Shown here piece by piece: positions 44,093 through 52,821 of a DNA stretch of 64,000 nucleotides (positions within the stretch are counted from its first letter, which is position 1; every line of letters starts with the position of its first letter). The notes under the pieces were generated by a model that searched no databases, was not told the DNA's origin, and worked only from the letters and a program-made list of their open reading frames with translations. Source of the stretch: DAOUTW01 sp964523575 (GTDB lineage: Bacteria; Zixibacteria; MSB-5A5; GN15; JAAZOE01); assembly GCA_964523575.1 (NCBI GenBank), contig CAZGAV010000001.1, positions 60,657 to 124,656 on the forward strand, written 5' to 3'. A program made the translations under genes and the position numbers.

Positions 44093-46618
44093 ATGAATTC
44101 GGCGCGACTTCGTGGACTGCTCACCGTTCTGCTCATGGCTATGACGGTTATTTTATCGGCCCCGACAGCTTTCGGCCTGGCCGTCATAAATCTCAATGAA
44201 ATTCCCGCAACGGTATATGCCAAACCGGTCGAATCCTTCCCCAATGTCGGCCTGGAGGTGCACAAGGTTAACCGCATGGCCCTGACCGTGACCAATAACG
44301 GCTTTTTCGGGTCGGGCTATTTCCGCAGTTATCCGATGGACCCCGAAACCGGCCGCCGCGCCATGTCCTGTGAATACCCGATCAATTCCGATATCGAATA
44401 TCTCTGGACGGCGGCGCTGTGGTTCGGAGCCGTCGTCGGCCGCGATACCCTGGTTTCGATTGGGGCCGGGATGTATTACTGGAATCAGGAATTATGGCCC
44501 GATGAGGGCGACGCCGGAAAGATGATCCGCCGTTCATCTCAACCGTATTCGCTCTACTATTCCCTCGATGCCGTTTCCGAAGAAGACATTATCGCCCGCT
44601 ACACCGACACCGTTACCAATCCCTCGCTGGTGCGCGACGATCCCGTGGACAACCGCCCCCATCAACCCCTGAATCTGGAGATAACTCAGCGAAGCTATGC
44701 CTGGAGTTATCCCTATGCCGAAGATTTTATCCTCTTCGATTTCAGTATCCGCAATATCGGCCGATTCCCGATCAAGCAATTGTATATCGGCGTCGTCGTC
44801 GAGGCCATCGTCTATCATCTTTCCAAATCGGAATCGGATGAGACCTGGCAGGACGATATCTGCGGTTTTAAACGGGTTGTTCCCTCCCCGATCTGGCCGG
44901 GTGAATTCGATACCGTCAACGTCGCCTGGGTGGCCGACAACGACGGCGATCCCGTGGGACGTTTTTTCGACAACACTTCGGCCACCAGCGTCACCGGCAC
45001 CCGGGTCATCCGCACGCCGTCCGACAGTCTCGAATACTCGTTCAACTGGTGGGTGACCCATTTCAATTCCAATATCGACTGGGGCCCCCGGCAGGTCACC
45101 GACGACAAGCCCTTCCGCGATTTCGGATCGCTTCTGGGCTCGACTCCGGGCGACCGCAATAAATACTATATCCTCAGCACCCGCGAATTCGACTACGACC
45201 AGCTCGAATGCGCCGTGTCGCATACCAATCAAAGCTGGCTGTCCCCGCCGCGCGATGCCGCCGACTACGCCGACGGTGAAAACCCGATCTACCTGCTCAG
45301 TTTCGGCCCCTTCGACGTTGGCGTCGGCGATACCCTGCCGGTAACGCTGGCCTATATAGCCGGCGAAAATTTCCACCATGACCCTACGGCTTTCGACGAC
45401 AAATTCGACCCCTACAATCCCAGCATCTATCAAAATCAGCTTGATTTCAGCGACCTGGGCCTCAATTCCAAATGGGCCGAATGGATTTACGACAACCCCG
45501 GCGTCGATACCGACAACAATGGCGATTCCGGACTAGCCAAATGGTTTTTCAACGCCGACAGCACCGATTCCTCCTACGAATTCTATAAGGGCGACGGTGT
45601 GCCCGATTTCCGGGGCGCCGCGCCGCCGCCCTCGCCCAAACTTAAAGTTATCCCCGGCTATGGCAAGCTGACCCTGCGCTGGAACGGCGAGGTCACCGAA
45701 AACTTCATTGACTTCTTTTCCAATCAAAAGGATTTCGAGGGATACAAAGTCTATTACGGCGAGGATAACCGGATGACCGATTTCGTTTTCCTGGCCGGTT
45801 ACGACCGCCGCGACTATAACCGGTATCAATGGGATAGCGCCCGCAAACGATGGGAAATTTCTCCCGCGCCGCTAACCTATGATTCGCTGACAGCCATCTA
45901 TGGCCCCGATTTCGAACCGGAAATGTATACCGAGAAGAACCCCCTGGAACCCGGAGATGCGCGCAATCCCGATTACGTTTACACTTACTTCACACCCCAG
46001 AGCTGGAACCAGTCCGATTTGTCCAATCCTTATGGTATCCATCGGGTCTATCCCGACGCCGACCTGAACGATCCCTCCGATACTACGGCCGAAGGAAATC
46101 ATCGCTACTACGAGTATGAATATACCATCGACAACCTGGCCCCGTCGCGTCCGGTGTATGTGTCGGTGACGGCCTTCGACTACGGCAGTCGGACCCATAA
46201 ATTATCGGCGCTGGAGAGTTCCCTTCTGGAAAACGATCTCTTCTGCCGTCCTTTGGCCGGCGTCGAGGAGGTGGAACGGGAGGGACTGGGCGTGATCGTT
46301 TACCCCAATCCGTATCGGATCGACGCCGGTTACGCCCGCGCCGGTTATGAGAACCGAGACCGCACCCGGACTGCCGAAAGAGCCCGGGCCGTCAATTTCG
46401 CCAATTTGCCTCGTATCTGCACCATTCGTATTTATACCGTCGATGGGGATCTGGTCAAGCAGATCGAGCATTACCGCCCCGACGGCGGCCCCGACGCCCA
46501 GCAGGAAACCTGGAATATGCTTTCCCGCAACACGCAGGCGATTACGACCGGCATTTATATCTGGTCGGTAACCTCCGATATGGGGGAACAACTGGGTAAG
46601 CTGGTGATTATCAAATAA
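44093..46618 (+). CDS. large secreted protein with C-terminal FlgD-like segment
   Basis: The protein is 841 residues from ATG 44093, with a clear signal peptide (LLTVLLMAMTVILSAPTAFG). I do not recognise the body. It contains FLIFD-type beta strands, a DTDNNGDSG metal-binding-like loop at about residue 480, and a fibronectin type III-like part near residue 520 (PSPKLKVIPGYGKLTLRW). The last 110 residues have VIVYPNPYRIDAGY, then IRIYTVDGDLVKQIEH and TGIYIWSVTSDMGEQLGKLVII, which is the FlgD/Por-type C-terminal pattern common in secreted FCB proteins. It probably acts at the cell surface or outside. Confidence 0.8.
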   Translation: MNSARLRGLLTVLLMAMTVILSAPTAFGLAVINLNEIPATVYAKPVESFPNVGLEVHKVNRMALTVTNNGFFGSGYFRSYPMDPETGRRAMSCEYPINSDIEYLWTAALWFGAVVGRDTLVSIGAGMYYWNQELWPDEGDAGKMIRRSSQPYSLYYSLDAVSEEDIIARYTDTVTNPSLVRDDPVDNRPHQPLNLEITQRSYAWSYPYAEDFILFDFSIRNIGRFPIKQLYIGVVVEAIVYHLSKSESDETWQDDICGFKRVVPSPIWPGEFDTVNVAWVADNDGDPVGRFFDNTSATSVTGTRVIRTPSDSLEYSFNWWVTHFNSNIDWGPRQVTDDKPFRDFGSLLGSTPGDRNKYYILSTREFDYDQLECAVSHTNQSWLSPPRDAADYADGENPIYLLSFGPFDVGVGDTLPVTLAYIAGENFHHDPTAFDDKFDPYNPSIYQNQLDFSDLGLNSKWAEWIYDNPGVDTDNNGDSGLAKWFFNADSTDSSYEFYKGDGVPDFRGAAPPPSPKLKVIPGYGKLTLRWNGEVTENFIDFFSNQKDFEGYKVYYGEDNRMTDFVFLAGYDRRDYNRYQWDSARKRWEISPAPLTYDSLTAIYGPDFEPEMYTEKNPLEPGDARNPDYVYTYFTPQSWNQSDLSNPYGIHRVYPDADLNDPSDTTAEGNHRYYEYEYTIDNLAPSRPVYVSVTAFDYGSRTHKLSALESSLLENDLFCRPLAGVEEVEREGLGVIVYPNPYRIDAGYARAGYENRDRTRTAERARAVNFANLPRICTIRIYTVDGDLVKQIEHYRPDGGPDAQQETWNMLSRNTQAITTGIYIWSVTSDMGEQLGKLVIIK

Positions 46619-46682
46619 CCGGCCGGTGCAGGCTTTTTGATGATAAGGATCATCCCCGTGCCCCGGATGATCAAAATAGTCG

Positions 46683-46711
46683 TTGACACATAACCATAAT
46701 TAAGTTATTAT
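46683..46711 (+). promoter_or_regulatory. sigma70-type promoter
   Basis: TTGACA (46683-46688), 17-nt spacer, TATTAT (46706-46711). It would give a leader of about 80 nt before the ATG at 46797. Confidence 0.7.
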
Positions 46712-46796
46712 ATATCCGAGGTCCCACCTCCTCACCCAAGACGCAGGGTATGAACATCGCCATCTATTTATGCACTATTTACTCAGGGAGGGTTAT

Positions 46797-48932
46797 ATGA
46801 ATTTCAGGATCATGACATGGGGAGCGGCCGCGATTTTGTTTATGCTATCGGCCGCCGCCTCGCCTCTTATTGCCCAGACACCTCAAATCGTCACCGTTTC
46901 ACCGGCGCAAAATGCCTTGAACACTCCGGTTGGCAGTTCGATCTCGGTAACTTTCGATATCGACATGAACGAAACCACTATCACCGGTTCCTCCTTCCGG
47001 GTTTTTTCGCGAATCGACGGAATTCAATCGGGGGCGGTTTCCTATGACAACGGTACTCGAACGGCGACCTTCGTGCCTTTCATGAATTTCCGATACGGCG
47101 GCACCATCACCGCTATCATGGCCTCATCTATCGAATCGGCCGCCGGTTCCCCTCTGACTGATGGTTTTGTTTTTTCCTTCACGACTGCGGTCGCGGGACC
47201 TTCCGACGGCGGTTTCATAAAGACAACCGGTTATAAAACTGTGGAATCAGGCCGGGCCGTCTGTGCCGCCGACCTGAATATTGATCGATCCGCCGATCTC
47301 GCCACGGCCGGCATTGATCTGCTTTACAACGACGGCCAGGCGGCGTTTACCATCGGGTCCATTCCCTTGAATTCACATCGCGATATCGTCGCCGCCGACC
47401 TCGATCTCGACGGCGATCTGGATCTGGCCAGCCTCGTCGATGCCTATGGCGAAAACGGTAATCCGTGCTTCCTGATTCATCTCAACAACGGCGATGGGAC
47501 ATTTGCCGATCCGATCGTTCATGAACTCGACCCCATGGCCCAGCCATTGACTGTGGCGGCCGCCGATTTTGACGGTGACGGCGACTACGATCTGGCCATT
47601 GGGATTACCGGCGCGATACTGATTGCCAAAAACGATGGAACCGCGAACTTCACTTATTCTTTTGTAAGCAGTTCCTGTGCGCCCGGCAAAATAACTTGCG
47701 GAGATGTCGATAACGATGGCGATGCGGACCTGCTTGCGGTTTGCGCCCAGGGCTCGGAAGTGTCCATTATACGCAATGCCGGGGATGGCGGTTTTACTCT
47801 ATCTCCCTCGGATACATACGATATTATGGGTCAGGTGAAAGATGTCAAAGGCGCCGATGTCAACGGTGACGGATGGCTCGATCTGATTGCCGCTGATATC
47901 AACTATGATCGGGTGATGGTCTTCATCAGTTATGGCAACGGCTATATGGCCGATCCCGTTTTCTATGATAATGAAGGTGATGCTCCCTATGGTTTGACGG
48001 CTGGCGATGTTGACGGCGACGGCGACATTGATATCGTCACGGCCAACTATATTTCCAGAGATGTCACCGTTATGAAAAATGACGGCTTCGGACTGTTTAC
48101 CGCGTCGGGGACTTTTGCCGCCGATCCTGAAGCTTCGTATATCGACATGGCCGACCTTAACGGCGATGGGCTCCTCGATCTTGCCCTGGGTAATGTCCCC
48201 GAATACCACACCAACAAAATCACGATCATGCTCAACCTGGTCTGTTTCGACAGCGACGGCGATGGCTTCGGCGATCCCGATCATGCCGAGAACACCTGCT
48301 TCGACGACAATTGCCAGTTCATCAGCAATCCGGATCAGGCCGATTATGACGGCGACGGCATCGGTGATGCCTGCGATGATTGCTTTGACAGCGACGGCGA
48401 TGGTTACGGTGATCCCGATATTCCGGGAAATACCTGTCCGACCGATAACTGTCCGTCGATAGCCAATAATGATCAGTCCGATGTCGACCATGACGGTATC
48501 GGTGATGTCTGCGACAATTGCCCTTCGGTGGTCAATCCCGATCAGGAGGATGCCGACGGCGATGGCATCGGCGATGCCTGTGACGAGTGTACCGACACCG
48601 ACGGCGATGGTTTTGGCGATCCCGGTTTCATCTCTAATACATGCGCCGAGGACAACTGCGTCTGGCGGTTCAATCCCGATCAAGCCGATTCCAACAGCGA
48701 CGGCATCGGCGATGCCTGCGATATTCTCTGCGGCGACGGCAACGGTGATGGCCTGGTCAATGTCGGTGATGTCGTATTTCTGGTTAATTATGTCTTCAAC
48801 GGCGTACCCCCGGACCCGGTCTGCTCGGGTGAGGCCAATGGTGACGGCAGTGTCAATGTCGGGGATGCCGTCTATCTGATCAATTATGTCTTCAAATATG
48901 GTCCCCCTCCGGTGGTGGACTGCTGTCCGTAA
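46797..48932 (+). CDS. secreted FG-GAP/thrombospondin type 3/dockerin-like protein
   Basis: The start at 46797 follows GGGAGGG and gives 711 residues. Order: signal peptide (AAAILFMLSAAASPLIAQ), an Ig-like Big_5 domain (about residues 30-125, VTVSPAQNALNTPVGSSISV), FG-GAP/VCBS repeats with DxDxDGDxD calcium loops (about 140-475, for example ADFDGDGDYDLAIG), thrombospondin type 3 repeats (about 480-640, DADGDGIGDACDEC), and a C-terminal dockerin-like pair (GNGDGLVNVGDVVFLVNYVF and GDGSVNVGDAVYLINYVF). It is extracellular and calcium-binding, probably structural or adhesive. No catalytic site is seen. Confidence 0.85.
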   Translation: MNFRIMTWGAAAILFMLSAAASPLIAQTPQIVTVSPAQNALNTPVGSSISVTFDIDMNETTITGSSFRVFSRIDGIQSGAVSYDNGTRTATFVPFMNFRYGGTITAIMASSIESAAGSPLTDGFVFSFTTAVAGPSDGGFIKTTGYKTVESGRAVCAADLNIDRSADLATAGIDLLYNDGQAAFTIGSIPLNSHRDIVAADLDLDGDLDLASLVDAYGENGNPCFLIHLNNGDGTFADPIVHELDPMAQPLTVAAADFDGDGDYDLAIGITGAILIAKNDGTANFTYSFVSSSCAPGKITCGDVDNDGDADLLAVCAQGSEVSIIRNAGDGGFTLSPSDTYDIMGQVKDVKGADVNGDGWLDLIAADINYDRVMVFISYGNGYMADPVFYDNEGDAPYGLTAGDVDGDGDIDIVTANYISRDVTVMKNDGFGLFTASGTFAADPEASYIDMADLNGDGLLDLALGNVPEYHTNKITIMLNLVCFDSDGDGFGDPDHAENTCFDDNCQFISNPDQADYDGDGIGDACDDCFDSDGDGYGDPDIPGNTCPTDNCPSIANNDQSDVDHDGIGDVCDNCPSVVNPDQEDADGDGIGDACDECTDTDGDGFGDPGFISNTCAEDNCVWRFNPDQADSNSDGIGDACDILCGDGNGDGLVNVGDVVFLVNYVFNGVPPDPVCSGEANGDGSVNVGDAVYLINYVFKYGPPPVVDCCP
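48243..48722 (+). repeat. tandem thrombospondin type 3 coding repeats
   Basis: Repeated units rich in GAC/GGC codons encode DxDGDGxGDxCD calcium-binding motifs alternating with DNCP loops. The repetition is at codon level and follows the protein repeat, so it is not a mobile or CRISPR repeat. Confidence 0.8.
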
Positions 48933-48953
48933 GAAAAATTTGACTATTGATAA

Positions 48954-48986
48954 GGGGCCGGTTCGAAACCGGCCCCTTTTTTTTTT
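48954..48986 (+). terminator. intrinsic terminator
   Basis: A 10-bp perfect stem (GGGGCCGGTT with AACCGGCCCC), a 3-nt loop CGA and ten T residues, 21 nt after the stop of the dockerin-like gene. Confidence 0.95.
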
Positions 48987-49022
48987 GGAAAAATTGCTTA
49001 TTATATAGTTGGAGGTATAATC

Positions 49023-49490
49023 ATGGCTCGGGCGCCGTTTCAGGTTCTGGTTTTTCCTTATCGGATCATCGACGATAATAAAATTCTCTACGCCGTTTTC
49101 CGAAGAGTGGACGCCGGTTACTGGCAGGGCATTGCCGGAGGGGGAGAGGACGATGAAACTCCGCTTGAGGCCGCCCGGCGCGAAGCGTTTGAAGAAGCCG
49201 GAATTGATGCTCCCGATGGTTTCATCGAACTCGATTCCCATTTCACCGTCCCGGCCGAAGAAGTCGCCGGAATGATATGGGGCCAAAAAGTTCTGGTTCT
49301 GCCGGAATGTTGTTTCGGCGTCGAAGTCAAAGATGAGACTATCGTACTAAGTGACGAGCATGACGCTTTTCGATGGCTTAATTATGAAGCGGCGCGGACC
49401 CTTCTGCATTGGGACAGCAACAAGAACGCCTTGTGGGAATTAGACTATCGCCTTCGTCGATTTCTTTTGGGGAATTCGGAAAGTATCTGA
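49023..49490 (+). CDS. Nudix hydrolase
   Basis: This 155-residue protein has a complete Nudix box, GGGEDDETPLEAARREAFEEAG, in GX5EX7REUXEEXGU form, so it should hydrolyse a nucleoside diphosphate linked to another group with Mg. The sequence before the box (VLVFPYRIIDD and RRVDAGYWQGIAGG) is similar to dNTP-cleaving members such as dihydroneopterin triphosphatase, but substrate cannot be decided. A ribosome binding site (GGAGGT) lies 6 nt before the ATG. Confidence 0.88.
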   Translation: MARAPFQVLVFPYRIIDDNKILYAVFRRVDAGYWQGIAGGGEDDETPLEAARREAFEEAGIDAPDGFIELDSHFTVPAEEVAGMIWGQKVLVLPECCFGVEVKDETIVLSDEHDAFRWLNYEAARTLLHWDSNKNALWELDYRLRRFLLGNSESI

Positions 49491-49568
49491 TTTTGGGACT
49501 AAGGGGTTGTCTCTCTGTGCGTATTTTTGTAGTATGATGTCTTATAACCGACCAACCGAAAGGATCTC

Positions 49569-50963
49569 ATGGCGAAGATAACGTTCTGGGGCGCGACTGG
49601 CACTGTAACAGGATCCCGCTATATATTGGAAGTACAGGACACTCGTCTATTGATCGATTGCGGCCTTTTTCAAGGCACCAAAAAAAACCGACTCAAAAAC
49701 TGGGAACTCTTTCCGGTAACACCTTCGACGATCGACCGGGTACTGCTGACCCACGCCCATATCGATCATACCGGATACCTGCCGCGTCTGAGCCGCAACG
49801 GGTTTTCCGGAAAAGTGCATTGTACCTACGCCACCGCCGATTTGTGTGAAATCATGCTCAAAGACAGCGCCCATATACAGGAAGAAGACGCTTATTGGGC
49901 CAACAAGAAGGGATTTTCGAAACATTCCCCGGCCCGGCCGCTCTATACCATCGAAGACGCCGAACAGGTGCTGTCTCTCTTTGCGCCGGTTTATTTTGGC
50001 GAAGATTTTCGCCTGAAAGAAGGTCTGAGAATAAAATTGAGGGATTCGGGCCATATCCTTGGTTCGTCATTCATTGATATCAAGAATACGCAAAATAAGC
50101 GGGCGCGAAAAATCCTGTTCAGCGGCGATCTGGGACGCTCTACGAGGCCGATTCTGCGCGAGCCCGATCAGGTCTTCAACGTCGATTATCTGGTGCTGGA
50201 ATCGACCTACGGCGATCGCCTGCATGAAGCCGGCTCGCCTATCGAAGAGATGACAAGGATCATCCACGAGAGTGTCGCGCGGGGCGGGGTGATGGTCGTG
50301 CCGTCTTTTGCCATCGGTCGCACGCAGACGCTCCTGTATGTCATCCGCCAATTGGAGGATGAAAAGAAAATTCCGACCCTGCCGGTCTATGTCGATTCGC
50401 CGATGGCCATCGAGGCCACCGAGGTTTTTGAAAAGCGAATCGCGGAGCTGGATATCGAAAGCCGGATCGAAACCATCCGCGGCCGCAAAATATTCCGCCC
50501 CAAAAACCTGCATATCTGCAAAAGCCGCGACGAATCGAAACAGATCAATGAAGTCAAAACCCCGGCCATAATCATATCCTCCAGCGGCATGGCCACCGCC
50601 GGGCGTATCCTCCATCATCTCCAACAGCGCCTGCCCAATTCGAAAAACACGGTTTTGCTGGTCGGGTATCAGGCCGAGGGAACCCGCGGCCGCGATTTGC
50701 TGGAAGGAAAGGAAAAACTGAAAATCCACGGCGGGGAGGTCCCGGTCAAAGCCAAAATAGAAAGCATTCTCGGGTTCTCCGGGCATGCCGATTATAACGA
50801 AATCCTGGCCTGGCTGATGGGTTTCAACCGGCCGCCGGAAAAAACATTCATCATTCACGGCGAACCGGGTGCGCGTGAAGCGCTGGCCGAGAAAATCCGG
50901 TCGCATTTCGGATGGGAGACGGTTGTCCCGGAATACGGCGAGAGTTTTGATCTCGATTTATGA
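49569..50963 (+). CDS. MBL-fold beta-CASP RNA exonuclease/endonuclease
   Basis: This metallo-beta-lactamase/beta-CASP nuclease of the Ysh1/CPSF73-like group has 464 residues. The zinc motif LTHAHIDHTGYLP is at about residue 60. Further motifs are the downstream His in RDSGHILGSSF, the Asp in LFSGDLGRS, the beta-CASP region with VVPSFAIGRTQTLLYVI, and motifs near the C-terminus SSSGMATAGRILHHL and GFSGHADYNEIL. Enzymes of this family process or degrade RNA. AAGGA precedes the ATG, and a terminator follows that also serves the convergent gene. Confidence 0.92.
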   Translation: MAKITFWGATGTVTGSRYILEVQDTRLLIDCGLFQGTKKNRLKNWELFPVTPSTIDRVLLTHAHIDHTGYLPRLSRNGFSGKVHCTYATADLCEIMLKDSAHIQEEDAYWANKKGFSKHSPARPLYTIEDAEQVLSLFAPVYFGEDFRLKEGLRIKLRDSGHILGSSFIDIKNTQNKRARKILFSGDLGRSTRPILREPDQVFNVDYLVLESTYGDRLHEAGSPIEEMTRIIHESVARGGVMVVPSFAIGRTQTLLYVIRQLEDEKKIPTLPVYVDSPMAIEATEVFEKRIAELDIESRIETIRGRKIFRPKNLHICKSRDESKQINEVKTPAIIISSSGMATAGRILHHLQQRLPNSKNTVLLVGYQAEGTRGRDLLEGKEKLKIHGGEVPVKAKIESILGFSGHADYNEILAWLMGFNRPPEKTFIIHGEPGAREALAEKIRSHFGWETVVPEYGESFDLDL

Positions 50964-50984
50964 TACTGAGGAAATAGACAAGAA

Positions 50985-51018
50985 AACAGCCGACCGCGCG
51001 GTACGCAGTCGGCTGTTT
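50985..51018. terminator. bidirectional intrinsic terminator
   Basis: AACAGCCGAC (50985-50994) pairs with GTCGGCTGTT (51008-51017). A-rich sequence lies on the left and T residues follow on the right. It lies between the convergent nuclease and aminopeptidase genes. Confidence 0.8.
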
Positions 51019-51050
51019 TAGTTTACATCATCGTCAGGCGATGGGCGGTA

Positions 51051-52175
51051 TCAACCCAGCGCTTTCCGGGTGAATTTCCCCTTCAGTTCGCTAACCACGA
51101 AATTACCGTTCTTGCGGATAAGGCGTTTGTCGAACCAGATCTCGCCGCCGCCGTAATCCGGCCGCTGGATATTGACCAGGTCCCAATGAATGGCCGATTT
51201 GTTGCCGTTGGGCGCTTCATCGTAACAGCGTCCGGGCGTCAGGTGGAAGGAACCGTCGATCTTCTCGTCGAAAAGAGTATCTTTCATCGGTTCCTTGATC
51301 ATGGGATTGAGGCCGAGAGCGAACTCGCCGACATAACGGGCGCCGGCGTCGGTATTGAGTATCTGGTTCAGTTTCTTATTGTCGGTAGAGCAGGTCGCCT
51401 TGATGATTTTCCCGTTCTTGAACTCAAAACGGATGCCGTCGAAAACGGTGCCCTCATAAAGGGAGGGAGTATTATAACTGATCACGCCGTTTATGGAATT
51501 CCGCACCGGAGCGGTAAAGACTTCGCCGTCGGGAACATTGCGATGGCCGTCGCATTTGATCGGAATCATCCCCTTTATGGAAAAAGTCAGGTCGGTGCCG
51601 GGGCCCTTGATGTGAACCCGGTCAGTCTTCCGCATCAGCTTCATCAACGGGTCCATAGCCTTCGACATTTTCCGATAGTCGATACAACAGACGTCGAAAT
51701 AAAACTTCTCGAAAACCTCCTGCGGTTTCTGGGCCAGCTGGGCCATGGAATCGTTGGGGTAGCGCAATGCCACCCAGCGCGCCTTCTTGATTATCTGCCG
51801 GGAAAAAACCGGCGTCCAGAAAATCTGTCTGAATAATTTCATTTTCGCCGCCGGGATGTCGGTCAGGTCAAAGGCGTTGTTGGAACCGGCGATGCTGATA
51901 TAACAGTCGGTTCGCTTGGCGAGGGCCAGATGAAAATCGGCGTATTTCCTTATCTGGGTTTCGTTATTTCGAAGCAGAAACTGGCGCATCATCGAATCGT
52001 CATTGAAATACCAGAACGGCACGCCGCCGCCGGCGGTTACCTTGCGGATCAGGGCCTTTCCCATTTCCAGAGCGTCGTGACCCTTGATGGCGATATAAAC
52101 CAGGTCGCCCTTTTTGACGGCGCAGGAATAATCGACCAGGACATTGGCGAGTTTATCGTGACGCGGATCTATCAT
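51051..52175 (-). CDS. M29 family aminopeptidase
   Basis: This 374-residue metallo-aminopeptidase belongs to the AmpS/PepS/aminopeptidase T family, whose members use a two-metal site. Expected metal ligands are present in NVPDGEVFTAPV (Glu), YVGEFALGLNP (Glu), FHLTPGRCYDE and SAIHWDLVN (His and Asp). The N-terminal DPRHDKLANVLVDYSCAVKKGD also fits. It probably acts in the cytoplasm on peptides. GGAGGA lies 5 nt before the ATG. Confidence 0.92.
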   Translation of the reverse strand: MIDPRHDKLANVLVDYSCAVKKGDLVYIAIKGHDALEMGKALIRKVTAGGGVPFWYFNDDSMMRQFLLRNNETQIRKYADFHLALAKRTDCYISIAGSNNAFDLTDIPAAKMKLFRQIFWTPVFSRQIIKKARWVALRYPNDSMAQLAQKPQEVFEKFYFDVCCIDYRKMSKAMDPLMKLMRKTDRVHIKGPGTDLTFSIKGMIPIKCDGHRNVPDGEVFTAPVRNSINGVISYNTPSLYEGTVFDGIRFEFKNGKIIKATCSTDNKKLNQILNTDAGARYVGEFALGLNPMIKEPMKDTLFDEKIDGSFHLTPGRCYDEAPNGNKSAIHWDLVNIQRPDYGGGEIWFDKRLIRKNGNFVVSELKGKFTRKALG

Positions 52176-52541
52176 ATAAATCCTCCTTCAATTTTTCGGG
52201 CCTCGCATCGAAATGATGTCGAGGATATCAAAACCTTTTATGACCGACAAATTATAAAAATATGGCCCGGATCACAAGAGCAGATCAGATTATTATTCAG
52301 GTAAAATTATATAATTCCCGAATGGAGAAGTTATCCCGGACGCAAATGGGTTTCGAACAATTTCTGAAATATCTTGCCTTTGGATATCGAAAATATCAAT
52401 AATAGATCATAGAGCCGGACAACCGGCAGGCTTAGCCGTATTTTTTCGAATAATTATCGATCCTTCAGCGTATAGAAAAAAAAGCGGCCTGCGGACAGCG
52501 CCCGTAGGGGGCGTTGTCATGATTCAAAAATGGAGGTTACG
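52176..52541 (+). other. intergenic region between divergent genes
   Basis: These 366 AT-rich nt lie between the M29 gene and the small coiled-coil gene. They hold a hairpin just before the plus-strand gene (listed separately) and several TATAAT-like boxes, but no convincing ORF or RNA gene. Confidence 0.5.
52494..52518 (+). promoter_or_regulatory. 10-bp hairpin just upstream of a ribosome binding site
   Basis: GACAGCGCCC (52494-52503), a 5-nt loop, then GGGCGTTGTC (52509-52518), with one G-T pair. It ends 13 nt before the GGAGG of the 52542 gene. No T-run follows, so it is not a simple terminator. It may affect mRNA stability or translation. Confidence 0.4.
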
Positions 52542-52799
52542 ATGTCGGATGAAAATCTGAGGCAGGAACTGGACGGCGTTCTGGCCGAGATCAAATCTTT
52601 GCAAAATCGAATTACCGTCCTCGAAAATCAATCCGCCACGGCCGGACACCTTCCTCAAACCGCCCTGCTCAGCGAAAGCTTCCTGAAACGTTCCTTCACC
52701 ATCTGGGGCCATAATTTTGTGGCCGGGATTATTATTGCGCTTCCCATCTGGCTGGTCGTGATGGTTGTCCTGCTCTTACTGGGCGTTATGTCCCGCTGA
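52542..52799 (+). CDS. small coiled-coil membrane protein
   Basis: This 85-residue protein, from the ATG 5 nt after GGAGG, has an N-terminal heptad-like coiled coil (LRQELDGVLAEIKSLQNRI, residues 5-32) and a C-terminal membrane helix (FVAGIIIALPIWLVVMVVLLLLG). I do not recognise a family. It could be a tail-anchored or oligomerising accessory protein. It is monocistronic and convergent with the porin gene. Confidence 0.75.
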   Translation: MSDENLRQELDGVLAEIKSLQNRITVLENQSATAGHLPQTALLSESFLKRSFTIWGHNFVAGIIIALPIWLVVMVVLLLLGVMSR

Positions 52800-52821
52800 T
52801 CGGGTGGCCTGGTCGGCAGTA

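Noticed and set aside
48955..48976. tRNA T-arm-like GGTTCGAAACC
   Set aside because: It is the stem-loop of an intrinsic terminator. No acceptor, D or anticodon arm can be built around it.
47799..49286. 495-codon minus-strand ORF antisense to the FG-GAP/TSP3 gene
   Set aside because: Its repetitive Ile/Ala/Val content arises from the complement of GAC/GGC repeats, and it crosses a clear terminator. The plus strand has the signal peptide and domains.
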